Source: Halobiforma lacisalsi AJ5 (GTDB taxonomy: Archaea; Halobacteriota; Halobacteria; Halobacteriales; Natrialbaceae). From it: a DNA stretch of 64,000 bases. Position 1 is the first letter of the stretch, and every line of letters begins with the position of its first letter. The notes under the pieces are model-generated. The model was given only the letters and a program-made list of their open reading frames with translations, was not told where the DNA came from and made no database searches. Location: the NCBI RefSeq assembly GCF_000226975.2, contig NZ_CP019285.1:2542001-2606000 (forward strand). The letters are read 5' to 3'. Positions 8,540-18,851 of this stretch are shown here, one piece after another. Made by a program: the position numbers and the translations under genes.

Positions 8540-9231
8540 GGTACTGCTCTCGTGGAACGTTTCGAGGTTCGTCGCCGACCGGAATAAAGGTGCGCGGCGG
8601 TCGGGGGAGCGGGCCGTGCCAGTTCTCGAGGGATGGACGGTTCGGGAGACGGTTTATCGACTCTATATCAGATCTAGCTATATGGTGGTTTCCGTATGGA
8701 AATACCTCGAAAAGCGAGACGGAAAACGACTCGAGTTAATATCCGGTAAAACAGGCATTCGTGGTGTTTTTCACCGAGGTAACTGAGATTATCGATTCGA
8801 CCGTATCTGATCAAAATGCCAGGTAGCTGTTATTCACTAGTCGTATTAAATTCGATGTCAAACTATTTCTTCGTCAGCGCCGCCCGGTAGTAGTAAGCGT
8901 CGTGTGGCCACCGGACCCTCGCGACGCTCCAACCGGTTTCGGTCGTCGTCCCGGAGGCGGGACGGGCCGAACAGTCGGAACGTCGGTACCGTCCGGCGGC
9001 CGATCGAAGGCATCGACCGTCGGCGATGTTGGGCCATAACACAATTGAGAACTGAAGTAAGGTTTCTCATCGTACGACAGACGATTCGCTCTCCAGGCAG
9101 GTGGTGCCGAAACCATCCGCTAAACCGTTCCTATCTATCATCAAGAATTGTTGTCGTTCGAGGACGTTCCGAATGCGGCGATTGTAAACTCCACCAAGGA
9201 TTTTTTACATCCCCGTGACCATGGGTGTGTT
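8540..9231. other. Long intergenic region, partly AT-rich, no confident gene
   Basis: About 690 bp between the tandem usp gene and PEP carboxylase. The part from about 8640 to 8880 is clearly richer in A/T than the surroundings. One tiny plus-strand frame (8682-8786, 34 codons, starting MVVSVWKYLEKRD) has a TATA-like GGTTTATCG about 27 bp before its ATG, but nothing supports translation. The open frames on either strand between 8860 and 9220 have no recognisable domain and are arginine-rich, as expected for non-coding GC-rich DNA. The last 35 bp hold the promoter of the next gene. Confidence 0.5.
9199..9208 (+). promoter_or_regulatory. TATA-like box of ppc
   Basis: GATTTTTTAC at 9199-9208 is centred about 27 bp before ATG 9232. 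This placement favours 9232 as the leaderless start of PEP carboxylase over the TTG 84 bases further upstream in the same frame. Confidence 0.55.
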
Positions 9232-11979
9232 ATGCACCTGCACAACAGGGACGTCCGCCAGGACGTCCGCGAACTCGGCGCGTTGCTCGGAGACGTTCTT
9301 GAGGAGCAAACGTCCCGGAACGCGTTCGAGACCGTCGAGTCCTGCCGGCGAAATGCCATCGCCTATCGGTCGGGCGACCTCGAGTCCCGGGAGCCGCTGA
9401 TCGCGGAACTCGAGGGACTCTCCCCACACCAGCAACGGATCGTTTCTCGAGCGTTCACGACGTACTTCGAACTGATCAACCTCGCGGAAGAACGCGAACG
9501 CGTCCGCTCGATCCGAACCGATTCCCAGGAGGAAACGCTCGAGGACAGCCTCGAGACTGCCGCCGAGGAACTGGGAGAGGTAGACCTCGAGACCGCCCGG
9601 CAGGTGCTCGACGACGTGCTCATCGAGCCGACGTTCACCGCCCACCCGACGGAGGCACGGCGCAAGACCGTCAAATCGAAGCTCCGGACCATCTCGACGT
9701 ACCTCGAGACCGTCGACGAGCGGCTGTTAACCGACAAGGAGAAACGGCAGGTCTGGCGCGACGTCGACGCCGAGGTGACGAGCCTCTGGCAGACCCCACA
9801 GGTCCGCAACCGCCAACCCGAACCCGAAGACGAGGCCCGAAACGTCCAGTGGTACCTCGAGAACACGCTGTTCGACGTCGTCGGCGAGGTGTACGACGAA
9901 CTTGCCGACGCGATCGACGAAGAAATCGAGGGCGACCTCGAGGTGCCGAAGCTCTTCGAGTTCCGCTCGTGGGCCGGCAGCGACCGCGACGGCAACCCCT
10001 ACGTCACCCCCGAAGTGACCGCGGCCACGCTCGAGCGCCAGCGTGCGGTCATCCTCGAGAAGTACCGCGACCAGCTCAAGCGCCTCTCCGGGGTCCTCAG
10101 CCAGGACGGCAGCCGGATCACCGCGGGATCGGCGTTCGAAGCCTCGCTCGAGCGCGACCGCGAGCGGCTCCCCGGGACCGCCCGGGAGGCCGAGGATCGG
10201 TACCCGGACGAACCCTACCGTCAGAAACTCAAGCTCATGCGCGAACGGCTCGACCGGGTCGGCGACGTTCGGCCCGGCGGCTACGACGACGCCGACGAAC
10301 TCCGGGAGGACCTGGAGGTCATCGCCGAGAGCCTGCGGGACAACGGCGGCGAGAGCGTCGTCGATGCCCACGTCGATCCGATCCGGCGACGCGTCGCCAC
10401 CTTCGGCTTCTCGCTGGCGAGTCTCGACCTGCGTGACCACCAGGCGAAACACACCGAAGCCATCGCCGAAGCCCTCGAGACCGAGGGAATCGACTACCGT
10501 GCGCTCTCGGAGGACGAGCGCGTGGAGTTGCTGACCGACGCGGTCCTCCAGGACGAGTCGGTGATCGACCTCGGCGAACTCCGGGACGCGGACCTCTCGG
10601 AAGACTCGGCGCGGGTTCTGCGCCTGTTCGACGAACTCGGCGACTGGCAGACCGAGTACGGCGTCGAGGCCATCGATACCTACGCCATCTCGATGACCGA
10701 AGATCCCAGCCACGTTCTCGAGGTGCTGTTCCTCGCCGATCAGGCCGGCGTCGTCTCCCTGCCGGAACACTGCGGGATCGACATCGTGCCGCTGCTCGAG
10801 ACCGAGTACGCCCTCTCGGGTGCCCGGCGGATCATGGGGACGCTGTTCGAGAACGAGGCATACGCGAAGGCGCTCGAGGCCCGCGGCCGGACCCAGGAGA
10901 TCATGCTGGGGTACTCGGACTCGAACAAGGAGAACGGCTTTCTCGCCGCGAACTGGTCGCTGTACAAGAACCAGCGGCGACTCGGCGAGATCTGTGACGA
11001 CCACGACGTCACGATGCGGCTGTTCCACGGCCGTGGCGGCTCGATCTCGCGTGGCGGCGGCCCGATGAACGAGGCCCTGCTCGCCCTGCCGAACAGCACC
11101 GTCACGGGCCAGGTCAAGTTCACCGAACAGGGAGAGGCCATCGCGGAGAAGTACGCCAATCCCCGGATCGCCGAACGCAACATCGAGCAGATGCTGAACG
11201 CCCAGCTCCGGGCACGCAAGCGGGCGATCGAGCAACCCGAGGAGGAGGTCGCCGATGAGTGGACCGAGGCGATGGAGATCATGGCCGACGCCGCCCGACG
11301 GGAGTACCGCGATCTGCTCGAGAGCGACGGCTTCGTCCAGTACTTCGAGCAGGCGACGCCGATCACGGTCATCGAGGATCTCAACCTGGGATCGCGGCCG
11401 GCTTCCCGCAGCGGCGAGCGCACGGTCGAGGACCTCCGGGCGATCCCGTGGGTGTTCTCCTGGACGCAGTCGCGGTGTATCCTGCCTGGCTGGTACGCCA
11501 TCGCGGCCGGGATCGACGCCTACCTCGAGGGCGAGGAGCCACGCTCCTCGGGAACGTCGAGCGGCGAGGAACCGCGAGACGACGGCGGTTCGATCGAGAC
11601 GCTCCAGGAGATGTACGACGAGTGGGCGTTCTTCCGGACCACCCTCGATAACGCCGCGCTGTCGCTGTCCCGGACCGAACTCGAGATCGCCGAGCAGTAC
11701 GCCGACCTGGCCGACGACGACCTGCGCGAGCGGTTCTTCCCCCGCGTGAGCGAGGAGTACGAGCGGGCCTCGGACCTGATCAAGACGATCGGCCGCCGCG
11801 ACGAGTTGCATACCCGCGACTGGCTCGGCGAGAACCTCGAGCGGCGAAACCCGTACGTCGATCCGCTGAACCTGCTGCAGGTGTACCTGCTCGACCAGAC
11901 CCACCGGACGGACGTCGAAGAGCGAACGCTGCGGCTGACGGTCAAGGGGATCGCGGCCGGGATGAAGAATACGGGGTAG
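9232..11979 (+). CDS. ppc: Phosphoenolpyruvate carboxylase
   Basis: 915 residues, the usual length for bacterial-type PEPC. It carries the catalytic-histidine motif FTAHPTEARRKT (H138), the SDSNKENGF lysine region and the loop FHGRGGSISRGGGP, and ends MKNTG, equivalent to the conserved C-terminal MRNTG. It carboxylates PEP with bicarbonate to oxaloacetate, an anaplerotic step in the cytoplasm. Near residues 765-785 there is a Ser/Gly/Glu-rich insertion that most PEPCs lack, probably a surface loop. The gene stands alone with its own TATA box. Confidence 0.96.
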   Translation: MHLHNRDVRQDVRELGALLGDVLEEQTSRNAFETVESCRRNAIAYRSGDLESREPLIAELEGLSPHQQRIVSRAFTTYFELINLAEERERVRSIRTDSQEETLEDSLETAAEELGEVDLETARQVLDDVLIEPTFTAHPTEARRKTVKSKLRTISTYLETVDERLLTDKEKRQVWRDVDAEVTSLWQTPQVRNRQPEPEDEARNVQWYLENTLFDVVGEVYDELADAIDEEIEGDLEVPKLFEFRSWAGSDRDGNPYVTPEVTAATLERQRAVILEKYRDQLKRLSGVLSQDGSRITAGSAFEASLERDRERLPGTAREAEDRYPDEPYRQKLKLMRERLDRVGDVRPGGYDDADELREDLEVIAESLRDNGGESVVDAHVDPIRRRVATFGFSLASLDLRDHQAKHTEAIAEALETEGIDYRALSEDERVELLTDAVLQDESVIDLGELRDADLSEDSARVLRLFDELGDWQTEYGVEAIDTYAISMTEDPSHVLEVLFLADQAGVVSLPEHCGIDIVPLLETEYALSGARRIMGTLFENEAYAKALEARGRTQEIMLGYSDSNKENGFLAANWSLYKNQRRLGEICDDHDVTMRLFHGRGGSISRGGGPMNEALLALPNSTVTGQVKFTEQGEAIAEKYANPRIAERNIEQMLNAQLRARKRAIEQPEEEVADEWTEAMEIMADAARREYRDLLESDGFVQYFEQATPITVIEDLNLGSRPASRSGERTVEDLRAIPWVFSWTQSRCILPGWYAIAAGIDAYLEGEEPRSSGTSSGEEPRDDGGSIETLQEMYDEWAFFRTTLDNAALSLSRTELEIAEQYADLADDDLRERFFPRVSEEYERASDLIKTIGRRDELHTRDWLGENLERRNPYVDPLNLLQVYLLDQTHRTDVEERTLRLTVKGIAAGMKNTG

Positions 11980-12107
11980 TGATAGTGGAGTCGTCCGGTA
12001 GCCGGCGCCCCGTTCACTGACTCTCACACCGCGTTCGGCTCGAGTGTACCGACTGCGGATCGGCGCGCCGTCGAACTCGAGCCCCGGATCGGTACTATCC
12101 GTGTCTT

Positions 12108-13550
12108 TCAGTCGTCGTCATCGGCGATCGTCGACCGTTCGGGGTGGGTACCGGCGGCGATCGCCTGGTCGCGGAGGTCCTCCTCGATCTCCTCGAGGGA
12201 GCGCCCCTTCGTTTCGGGGACGAGCGTGTAGCTGAACGCGAGGGCGGCCAGGCAGAGCCCGCCGAAGAGCCAGAACGTCCACGCCTGGCCGATTGCGTCG
12301 ACCAGACCGAGGAAGCTGAGCGAGACGAGCAGGTTCGCCGCCCAGTTGACGACGGTCGCCGCACCCATCGCCGTCCCGCGGATCTGGGTCGGGTAGATCT
12401 CGGAGATGAGCAGCCAGAACACCGGGCCGAGACCGATCGCGAAGAACGCGACGTACAGCATCAGGCCGACCGTCGCGATCCAGCCGACGACGCCCGACAG
12501 GCCCGGCAGGAAGAACGCCAGTCCGAGCACGCCCAGCATTACGGTCATCCCCACGAGACCGGTGAGCAACAGCGGACGACGCCCGGTGCGATCGATCAGG
12601 AGGACCGCGACGACGGTCATCACGACGTTGACGACGCCGATGCCGACGGTCGCGAGGATCGACGCGGTATCCGCGAACCCGGTCGACTCGAGGATCACCG
12701 GGGCGTAGTACATGACGACGTTGATCCCGGTGACCTGCTGGAAGGCTGCGAGCCCGATACCGACGACGAGCATCGGGCGCACCCACGGCTGCAACAGATC
12801 GCCGAGCGAACTGGATTCGGTTTCGATCGTCTCCCTGATTTCGCGGAGTTCCTCGGCGACGCGACTCTCGGAGCGCGTCCGCGAGAGCACGTTCCGGGCG
12901 TCTCCCTCACGGCCCCGTTCGTAGAGCCAGCGCGGACTCTCCGGCATGAACAGCATGCCGACGAAGAGAACGACCGCGGGAGCCATTCCGACGCCGAGCA
13001 TCCAGCGCCACGCGCCGCCGCTCGAGAACGCGTAGTTGACGAGGTAGGCGACGAGGATGCCGCTCGTGATCGCCAACTGGTTCAGCGAGACCAGCGATCC
13101 CCGGATCGTCGGCGGAGCGATCTCGGAGATGTACAGCGGGCCGACGACCGCCGCGAAACCGATCCCGATGCCGTTGACGAATCGGGCGAGGATCAGCACT
13201 TCGACGTTCGGTGCGATCGCCATGGCGAGCGAGCCGACGAAGAAGATTACGGCTCCCACGAGGATGAGCCGTCGCCGGCCGAGGCGATCCGCCAGCCGTC
13301 CCCCGCACGCCGAACCGACGATCGCACCCCCCATCGCACCGCTGACGATGAGCCCTTCCACGAGGGAGGAACTCACCGGGTAGCCAAGCAACGCGGTTAG
13401 TTCGAAACTCGATTTGATATACAACATGGCACCGGCGATGACGCCGGTGTCGAACCCGAACAGAAGCCCGTTGAGCGCCGCCAGCGCGGCGACGACGTAG
13501 ACGAACGAGTTCCGTTCGGAGTTCCCGGAGCGGGTTGGGATCAGTGGCAT
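12108..13550 (-). CDS. MFS sugar porter (SP family)
   Basis: 480 residues with about twelve hydrophobic segments. Sugar-porter signatures are visible: GRLADRLGRRRLI after helix 2, PESPRWLYERGR after helix 6, the inter-domain repeat DRTGRRPLLL, and PETKGRSLEEIEEDL after helix 12. Such proteins import sugars or inositol by proton or sodium symport across the cytoplasmic membrane; the substrate is not evident. The AT-rich upstream region (about 13560-13640) includes AGAAATAATT near -20 to -26. No sugar-catabolic gene is adjacent. Confidence 0.9.
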   Translation of the reverse strand: MPLIPTRSGNSERNSFVYVVAALAALNGLLFGFDTGVIAGAMLYIKSSFELTALLGYPVSSSLVEGLIVSGAMGGAIVGSACGGRLADRLGRRRLILVGAVIFFVGSLAMAIAPNVEVLILARFVNGIGIGFAAVVGPLYISEIAPPTIRGSLVSLNQLAITSGILVAYLVNYAFSSGGAWRWMLGVGMAPAVVLFVGMLFMPESPRWLYERGREGDARNVLSRTRSESRVAEELREIRETIETESSSLGDLLQPWVRPMLVVGIGLAAFQQVTGINVVMYYAPVILESTGFADTASILATVGIGVVNVVMTVVAVLLIDRTGRRPLLLTGLVGMTVMLGVLGLAFFLPGLSGVVGWIATVGLMLYVAFFAIGLGPVFWLLISEIYPTQIRGTAMGAATVVNWAANLLVSLSFLGLVDAIGQAWTFWLFGGLCLAALAFSYTLVPETKGRSLEEIEEDLRDQAIAAGTHPERSTIADDDD

Positions 13551-13739
13551 AGTCCAACGCTGAAGAATTATTTCTTACAATAGTAAACAAACCCATCGAT
13601 TTATCGAGACAAACATCAATTATCACCATGTTCGTCCAGCAATAATACACATCACTTGAGAAGTGTGATGGAATGGCGTAGACCGACGACGTCTCCGGAC
13701 CGGCTCCACGGGTACGCGCGAGTCCTAGCTGCGGCCCGG

Positions 13740-14690
13740 TTACTGGATCGTCGGGACCGGCACCGACTCGAGGACGCCCTCCACGACCCGGGTTTTGTCG
13801 ACGTCGTTGACGGTCGCATCGGGTGTCAACACCAGCCGGTGAGCGAGGACCGGCTTCGCGACGCGTTTGATGTCGTCCGGCGTGACGTACTCGCGGCCGC
13901 GGATCGTCGCGTAAGCCCGGGCGGCCTCGAACAGCCGCTGGGTCCCCCGCGGGGAGACGCCGACCTCGACCCGGCCGTCAGTTCGCGTCTCGCGGGCCAG
14001 TGCGGCCACGTACTCGAGCAGGTCGTCGTCGACGCGGATCGTCTCCGGCACCGACCGGAGGTGGTCGACCTGGTCGGGCTCGAGCACCGACTCGACCGAG
14101 GGACTCGTCGTTTCGCGGCCGGCCCGCCGGCGCAGGAGATCGATCTCGCCGTCCTCGTCGGGGTACCCCATCGCGGTTTTGACGAGGAAGCGGTCGACCT
14201 GGGCTTCGGGAAGCGGGAACGTTCCCTCCTGTTCGACTGGGTTCTGCGTCGCGATGACGAAGAACGGGTCCGGAAGCTGGCGGGTCTCGCCGTCGACCGT
14301 GACCTGGCTCTCCTCCATCGCCTCGAGCAGGGCGGCCTGCGTTTTCGGCGGCGCGCGATTGATCTCGTCGGCGAGCACGATGTTGGCGAAGATCGGCCCC
14401 TCGTTGAACTCGAAGGTCCGCTCGCGCTCGTTGAACACGTGCGTTCCGGTGACGTCCGCGGGGAGGAGGTCGGGCGTGAACTGGATGCGGGAAAACGAGA
14501 GGCCGAGCGCGTCGGCGACGCTGCGGGCGGTCAGCGTCTTGCCGGTGCCGGGTACGTCCTCGACGAGGACGTGTCCGCGCGCGACGACGCCGACGAGGAT
14601 CTCTTCGAGGAACGACCGGTCGCAGATGACGGCGTCGCCGACCGTCTCGAGGACGGCCTCGCACTCGCTGCTGGCCTGGGTGACGTCCAT
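13740..14690 (-). CDS. MoxR-family AAA+ ATPase
   Basis: I place the start at ATG 14690 (MDVTQASSEC), since the 34 codons before it do not resemble the family. The 316-residue protein has Walker A EDVPGTGKT (44-52), Walker B LADEINRAPP, the sensor-1 region IATQNPVEQEGT, and a C-terminal lid with SPRGTQRLFEAARA. MoxR proteins are chaperone-like ATPases that usually pair with DUF58 and VWA-domain proteins. Neither is adjacent: the upstream neighbour is tRNA-Ser and the downstream neighbour is the convergent end of nothing recognisable. The partner proteins must therefore be encoded elsewhere. Confidence 0.92.
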   Translation of the reverse strand: MDVTQASSECEAVLETVGDAVICDRSFLEEILVGVVARGHVLVEDVPGTGKTLTARSVADALGLSFSRIQFTPDLLPADVTGTHVFNERERTFEFNEGPIFANIVLADEINRAPPKTQAALLEAMEESQVTVDGETRQLPDPFFVIATQNPVEQEGTFPLPEAQVDRFLVKTAMGYPDEDGEIDLLRRRAGRETTSPSVESVLEPDQVDHLRSVPETIRVDDDLLEYVAALARETRTDGRVEVGVSPRGTQRLFEAARAYATIRGREYVTPDDIKRVAKPVLAHRLVLTPDATVNDVDKTRVVEGVLESVPVPTIQ

Positions 14691-14848
14691 GGACACGGCG
14701 TCGGGGCCTTTCGTCAAATCGTTTACGCTCGCCCGGACCGTGCCGGGGACGTCGAGACCGAGGGTTCGGGACGGGAATCGGGAACCCGTCACAGGCGGCG
14801 GGAAAAATCGAAACCGGTAAAAACGTCACGCGGGTAGATGGGAGTGAG

Positions 14849-14933
14849 CCGAGATAGCCTAGCCCGGCCAAGGCGGCAGATTCGAAATCTGCTGTCCTCA
14901 CGGACTCGGGAGTTCAAATCTCCCTCTCGGCGC
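14849..14933 (+). tRNA. tRNA-Ser (anticodon CGA)
   Basis: An 85-nt class II tRNA. The acceptor stem GCCGAGA (14849-14855) pairs with TCTCGGC (14926-14932), with discriminator G14933. The anticodon stem GCAGA/TCTGC (14877-14881/14889-14893) encloses loop TTCGAAA with anticodon CGA at 14884-14886, which reads UCG serine codons. A long variable arm follows, as expected for serine, and the T-arm is GGGAG-TTCAAAT-CTCCC (14909-14925). No intron is visible and CCA is not encoded. Confidence 0.95.
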
Positions 14934-15226
14934 TTCTGTGGCGACCAACGACGACGAGAGACGCGTAGCGGCGCGAATCATCCGGTCGCCGCGACTTGTA
15001 ACGGGCGGAGTCAATTCATCGATATCGACCTTCTCGAGCACTGCAAGCGGCCGTTTTCCCCTCTTGACGACGACCCGTCATTCGCAGGCTTGTCGTTTTT
15101 CGATATGGGTGTGGTCGGCATGGGTGTGACTGTCAATGCTCCGTTCTGTGCGCGCGTGTCGCTTGTGTCCGCCCGCACTCGTGATCGTGATCGAGTTCGG
15201 AGCCGAGCGCGAGGTGAGGCCGGTCG

Positions 15227-16648
15227 ATGAGTGACGCACCCGACGACGCTACCGACGACGATGCGTTCCACCCGCTGGGTGAAACCGCCGAAGCGGAGTT
15301 CGAGGCGATGCTGGAGGAGACCGAGTACGACGCGGAACTCGGGATGGAGATGGCGAAAGACGCGATGCGGCTCACGAAGGGGGAGATCACCGAGGAGGAG
15401 TTCTACGATCGCTATCACGAGGACGTCCTCGAGGAGTTCGGCGAGGACGAACGGCCGATGGCCGATCGGATCGAGGCGGCCCGGGAAGAGCCGGACGACC
15501 CCGGTGCCGTCGGCGAGTTGCTCTCGACGATCGGCGGCGACGAGTCACGGCGGAAGATGATGAAGAAGATGGGCGCCGGTGCCAGCGCCGTCGGACTCGG
15601 TGCGTTCGGGGCCAGCAAGTCTCCGGATCCGCCGTCGAGCGTGACCCAGGAAGAGGAGGACGACGGCCACGGCGGGGGCGGCGACGCCGAGGCGGAGGGA
15701 ACCCAGTGGGGAATGGCGCTCGACCTCGAGGTCTGTGACGGCTGTCTCTCCTGTGTCGTGGCCTGTAACGCCGAACACAACTGGAACCAGGGGGCAAACT
15801 GGATGTACATCCTGGCCTACGACGACGGGCTCGTCGAGTCCCCGGAGGCCGAGGACTACGAGTCGACCCGCGATTTCAACTACCTGATCCGGCCCTGCCA
15901 GCACTGTACCGACGCGCCCTGCGAGAAGGTGTGCCCGACGACGGCCCGCCACACCCGCGACGACGGCGGACTCGTCCTGACCGACTACGACGTCTGTATC
16001 GGCTGTCGATACTGTCAGGTCGCCTGTCCGTACGGCGTCAACTATTTCAAGTGGGACGACCCGAACGAGACCGCCCAGGAGATGGACGCCGACATGCGGT
16101 TCGACAAGCGCGACCGCTGGGTCGCCGGCGCCGGTCCCCGGGGCGTCATGGAGAAATGCGTTTTCGATCCGCCGAGACAGGACGGACAGATGGGCGAGGA
16201 CATGGTCGGGACCACGGCCTGCGAAGAGGCCTGTCCCCCGGGCGCGATCCAGTTCGGCGACATGCACGACCCCGAGAGCGATCCCCAGCAGTACCTCGAG
16301 AACGTCGCGCTCGCCCGCGCGCAAGAGCACGATCCCGAGGACGAAGAGCTCCAGGACGCGATCGCGATCCTCGAGGGCGAGGAGGAGCCGGCGGAGGACG
16401 AGGACGACGATGGACTGACCGAAGACGAGGCCCAGGATCTCCTCGAGGACGAGTACGGCGACGGAACCGGGCGGTTCAAACTCCTCGAGGAGTACAACAC
16501 CAACCCGAACGTCACCTACATCGGTAACGAGCCAGGGCCTCACGCCGAGCAGGTCCCGGGACCGGTCGCCTACGACGACGTGGGGATGACCGACGTCCGC
16601 AAGGACGAACTCGACGAAAAGACGGTCGGCGGCGAACTGGGGCTCTGA
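15227..16648 (+). CDS. 4Fe-4S dicluster electron-transfer subunit (DmsB/NrfC-like)
   Basis: 473 residues. The C-terminal two-thirds has four cysteine clusters of the DmsB/PsrB type: CDGCLSCVVAC (from C170), CQHCTDAPCEKVCP, CIGCRYCQVACP and CEEACPPGA, enough for four [4Fe-4S] clusters. Such proteins pass electrons between a membrane quinol-interacting subunit and a molybdopterin catalytic subunit. Residues 1-105 form an acidic helical N-terminus, followed by SRRKMMKK (107-114) and a short Ala/Gly-rich stretch that looks like an internal Tat signal. No catalytic or membrane partner is adjacent. An acidic insertion lies near 385-410. Confidence 0.85.
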   Translation: MSDAPDDATDDDAFHPLGETAEAEFEAMLEETEYDAELGMEMAKDAMRLTKGEITEEEFYDRYHEDVLEEFGEDERPMADRIEAAREEPDDPGAVGELLSTIGGDESRRKMMKKMGAGASAVGLGAFGASKSPDPPSSVTQEEEDDGHGGGGDAEAEGTQWGMALDLEVCDGCLSCVVACNAEHNWNQGANWMYILAYDDGLVESPEAEDYESTRDFNYLIRPCQHCTDAPCEKVCPTTARHTRDDGGLVLTDYDVCIGCRYCQVACPYGVNYFKWDDPNETAQEMDADMRFDKRDRWVAGAGPRGVMEKCVFDPPRQDGQMGEDMVGTTACEEACPPGAIQFGDMHDPESDPQQYLENVALARAQEHDPEDEELQDAIAILEGEEEPAEDEDDDGLTEDEAQDLLEDEYGDGTGRFKLLEEYNTNPNVTYIGNEPGPHAEQVPGPVAYDDVGMTDVRKDELDEKTVGGELGL

Positions 16649-16803
16649 CCGGCGGCGGCCGACGTTTCGGCGACCGAATCCGGTTTCGTTCTCGCTTCGA
16701 ACTGGCGCCGTGAGACTCGAGCCGGTTCGCAATCCGCCTTTCGCGCGCCACGTCCTCCGGAGGCGATGCGGACGTTTCTTGCTCCCGGACGCGTAGCTCC
16801 GGT

Positions 16804-17001
16804 ATGGACACTCGCGACCGACTGATCGTCGGCACCCTGTGGATCGCCGTCGCCGCGCTGATAGCGACGACGCTCGAGTCGGCCGTGCCGGACTCCGCGG
16901 TCGGCGTCGTGCAACTGTTCGTGGTCGCTCTCGCACTGTTTCTGGCGGTACTCTACCTGTTCGATCCATGGGACGTGATCAGCAACCGCCAGTTCCATTG
17001 A
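16804..17001 (+). CDS. Small membrane protein, two transmembrane helices
   Basis: 65 residues, MDTRDRLIVGTLWIAVAALI at the N-terminus. Two hydrophobic segments are visible, about residues 8-24 and 34-54, separated by a short loop with ESAVPDSA. The C-terminus DPWDVISNRQFH would face the cytoplasm if the positive-inside rule holds. It is 155 bp after the iron-sulfur protein and could be its membrane partner, but it is far too small for a quinol-binding NrfD/DmsC subunit. I do not recognise the family. Confidence 0.6.
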   Translation: MDTRDRLIVGTLWIAVAALIATTLESAVPDSAVGVVQLFVVALALFLAVLYLFDPWDVISNRQFH

Positions 17002-17110
17002 ACTGACGGCTACTGGTGGACGTCATCTCAGACGGATCGCTGTCCCGGGGTACCGGCGCGACCGTCGTCCGGGTCACGGTTGCGCCGGAACTGACGGCCA
17101 GGAACCCGTA

Positions 17111-18643
17111 TCAGTCGTCCGCCGGCGCGAGCGGCTGCGATTCGCTCGCGAGCAACCGGTCGAGCGCGTCGACCATCGCCTCGACGCTCGCGCGAGTGAT
17201 GTCGGCCTCGCTGCGGGCCACGGTCACCGAGCGGTCGTTCCGGACCATCGTCACCTCGACGGTAACGACGGCGTCGGTGCCGCCGGTGACAGCGTCGACG
17301 TGGTAGGACTCGAGTTCTGCGTCGGCCTGCGAGCCGAGCGCCTCCCGGACGGCCGACACTGCGGCGTCGACCGGCCCCGAACCGGTACCGCTGGCGACTC
17401 GCTCCTCGCCGTCGACGTCGAGGCGGACGCTCGCCGTGGGGACCGCCCCGCCGCTGGTTGCGTTGAGATCGCACAGTTCGACGACGCGCTCGCGGTCGTC
17501 GCCCGTCACGTCCTCGGCGATCGCCAGCAGATCGGCGTCGGTAACCCGGCGGCCGCGATCACCGAGTTCGGTCACTCGGGTGGCGATCTCGGCGACCTCG
17601 TCGTCGGTCGCCTCGACGCCGTGTTCCTCGAGGGCGGCCTCGACGCCCGCCCGGCCGGTGTGTTTGCCGAGCGCGAGTCGTCGTTCGCGGCCGACCGTCT
17701 CCGGCGGGTACGGCTCGTACATCTTGTCGTCTTTCAGCGTGCCGTCGGTGTGGATTCCGCTCTCGTGGGTGAAGGCGTTCTCGCCGACGACGGCCTTGTT
17801 CGGTGGCAACTGGACGCCGGTCGCCCGCGAGACGACCTGGGCGAGGTCGTACAGTTGCTCGAGGTCGACGGTCTCGACGCCGTAGACGTGCTCGAGGGCG
17901 ATCGCGACCTCCTCGAGGGCGACGTTGCCGGCGCGCTCGCCGAGTCCGTCGACCGTACAGTGGACCAGATCGGCCCCCGCGGAGACGGCCGCCAGTGCGT
18001 TCGCCACCCCGAGTCCGAGGTCGTCGTGGGTGTGTGCGCTGACCGGCCCCAGCTCCGCGAGCCGGGCCACCGCCGTCGCGGTGCGTTCCGGTCCCGCGTG
18101 CCCGACAGTGTCGGCGAAACAGAACCGGTCCGCGCCCGCTTCGAGGGCCCGCTCGCCCAGGGCCTCGAGATAGTCGAGGTCCGCTCGCGAGCCGTCCTCG
18201 CCGATGACCTCGACCCACAGGTCGTGGTCCGTGGCGTACTCGACGAGTTCGGCCGTCGTCGCGAGGTTGTCCTCGAGCGAGGTGCCCACCTTCGACTCGA
18301 CGTGTCGGTCGCTTGCAGGGACGACGACGTGGACGCCGTCGACGTCACACTCGAGCGCGAGGTCGACATCGCGTTCCAGCCCACGGCAGAAACTCGTGAC
18401 GCGGGCGTCCAGGTCCAGATCCGTGACGCGCGAGATCGCGCGGCGTTCGCCCGCGCCCGTACACGCGCTGCCGGCCTCGACGACCGAGACGCCAGCACGC
18501 TCGAGCGAGCGGGCCACGTCGACTTTCTCGTCGGGCGACAGCGAGACGCCGGGAGCTTGTTCGCCATCTCTGAGCGTCGTGTCGAGCAGGCGGACGGTAC
18601 GATCGGACGGAATCGTCTCTTCGGGGGTGTGATCTACGGACAA
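17111..18643 (-). CDS. (R)-citramalate / 2-isopropylmalate synthase
   Basis: 510 residues of the LeuA/CimA family. Motifs: [18 protein letters not shown] at the N-terminus (metal and substrate binding), [18 protein letters not shown] (metal-binding histidines), [23 protein letters not shown], and a C-terminal regulatory domain of about 120 residues. The enzyme condenses acetyl-CoA with pyruvate (citramalate, isoleucine route) or 2-oxoisovalerate (leucine route); sequence inspection does not decide between them. It is not next to ilv or leu genes. The only start codon in the open frame is TTG at 18643, an unusual choice. Confidence 0.88.
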   Translation of the reverse strand: MSVDHTPEETIPSDRTVRLLDTTLRDGEQAPGVSLSPDEKVDVARSLERAGVSVVEAGSACTGAGERRAISRVTDLDLDARVTSFCRGLERDVDLALECDVDGVHVVVPASDRHVESKVGTSLEDNLATTAELVEYATDHDLWVEVIGEDGSRADLDYLEALGERALEAGADRFCFADTVGHAGPERTATAVARLAELGPVSAHTHDDLGLGVANALAAVSAGADLVHCTVDGLGERAGNVALEEVAIALEHVYGVETVDLEQLYDLAQVVSRATGVQLPPNKAVVGENAFTHESGIHTDGTLKDDKMYEPYPPETVGRERRLALGKHTGRAGVEAALEEHGVEATDDEVAEIATRVTELGDRGRRVTDADLLAIAEDVTGDDRERVVELCDLNATSGGAVPTASVRLDVDGEERVASGTGSGPVDAAVSAVREALGSQADAELESYHVDAVTGGTDAVVTVEVTMVRNDRSVTVARSEADITRASVEAMVDALDRLLASESQPLAPADD

Positions 18644-18851
18644 GAGTGATGAACTGCGACTACGTTCGTCGCGGAATTTCGCGCCCAGCCGGGTTGCCCC
18701 GACTTCCTCTATCCTCGTCAGGCGATGAGAATGGATCTCGTGCCATCGTGTCTCGTCCTATCGAACCCACCTGACTTAAACCCACGTATTATGGCAGCGT
18801 TTACGATCACGGACTCGAGACGGCAACGTTCCGGAAGGAGTGAACGTTCGG

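Noticed and set aside
9727-12027. 766-codon frame antisense to PEP carboxylase
   Set aside because: It is a shadow of the GC-rich ppc codons: no domain, long Arg/Val/Leu runs, and ppc motifs are unambiguous.
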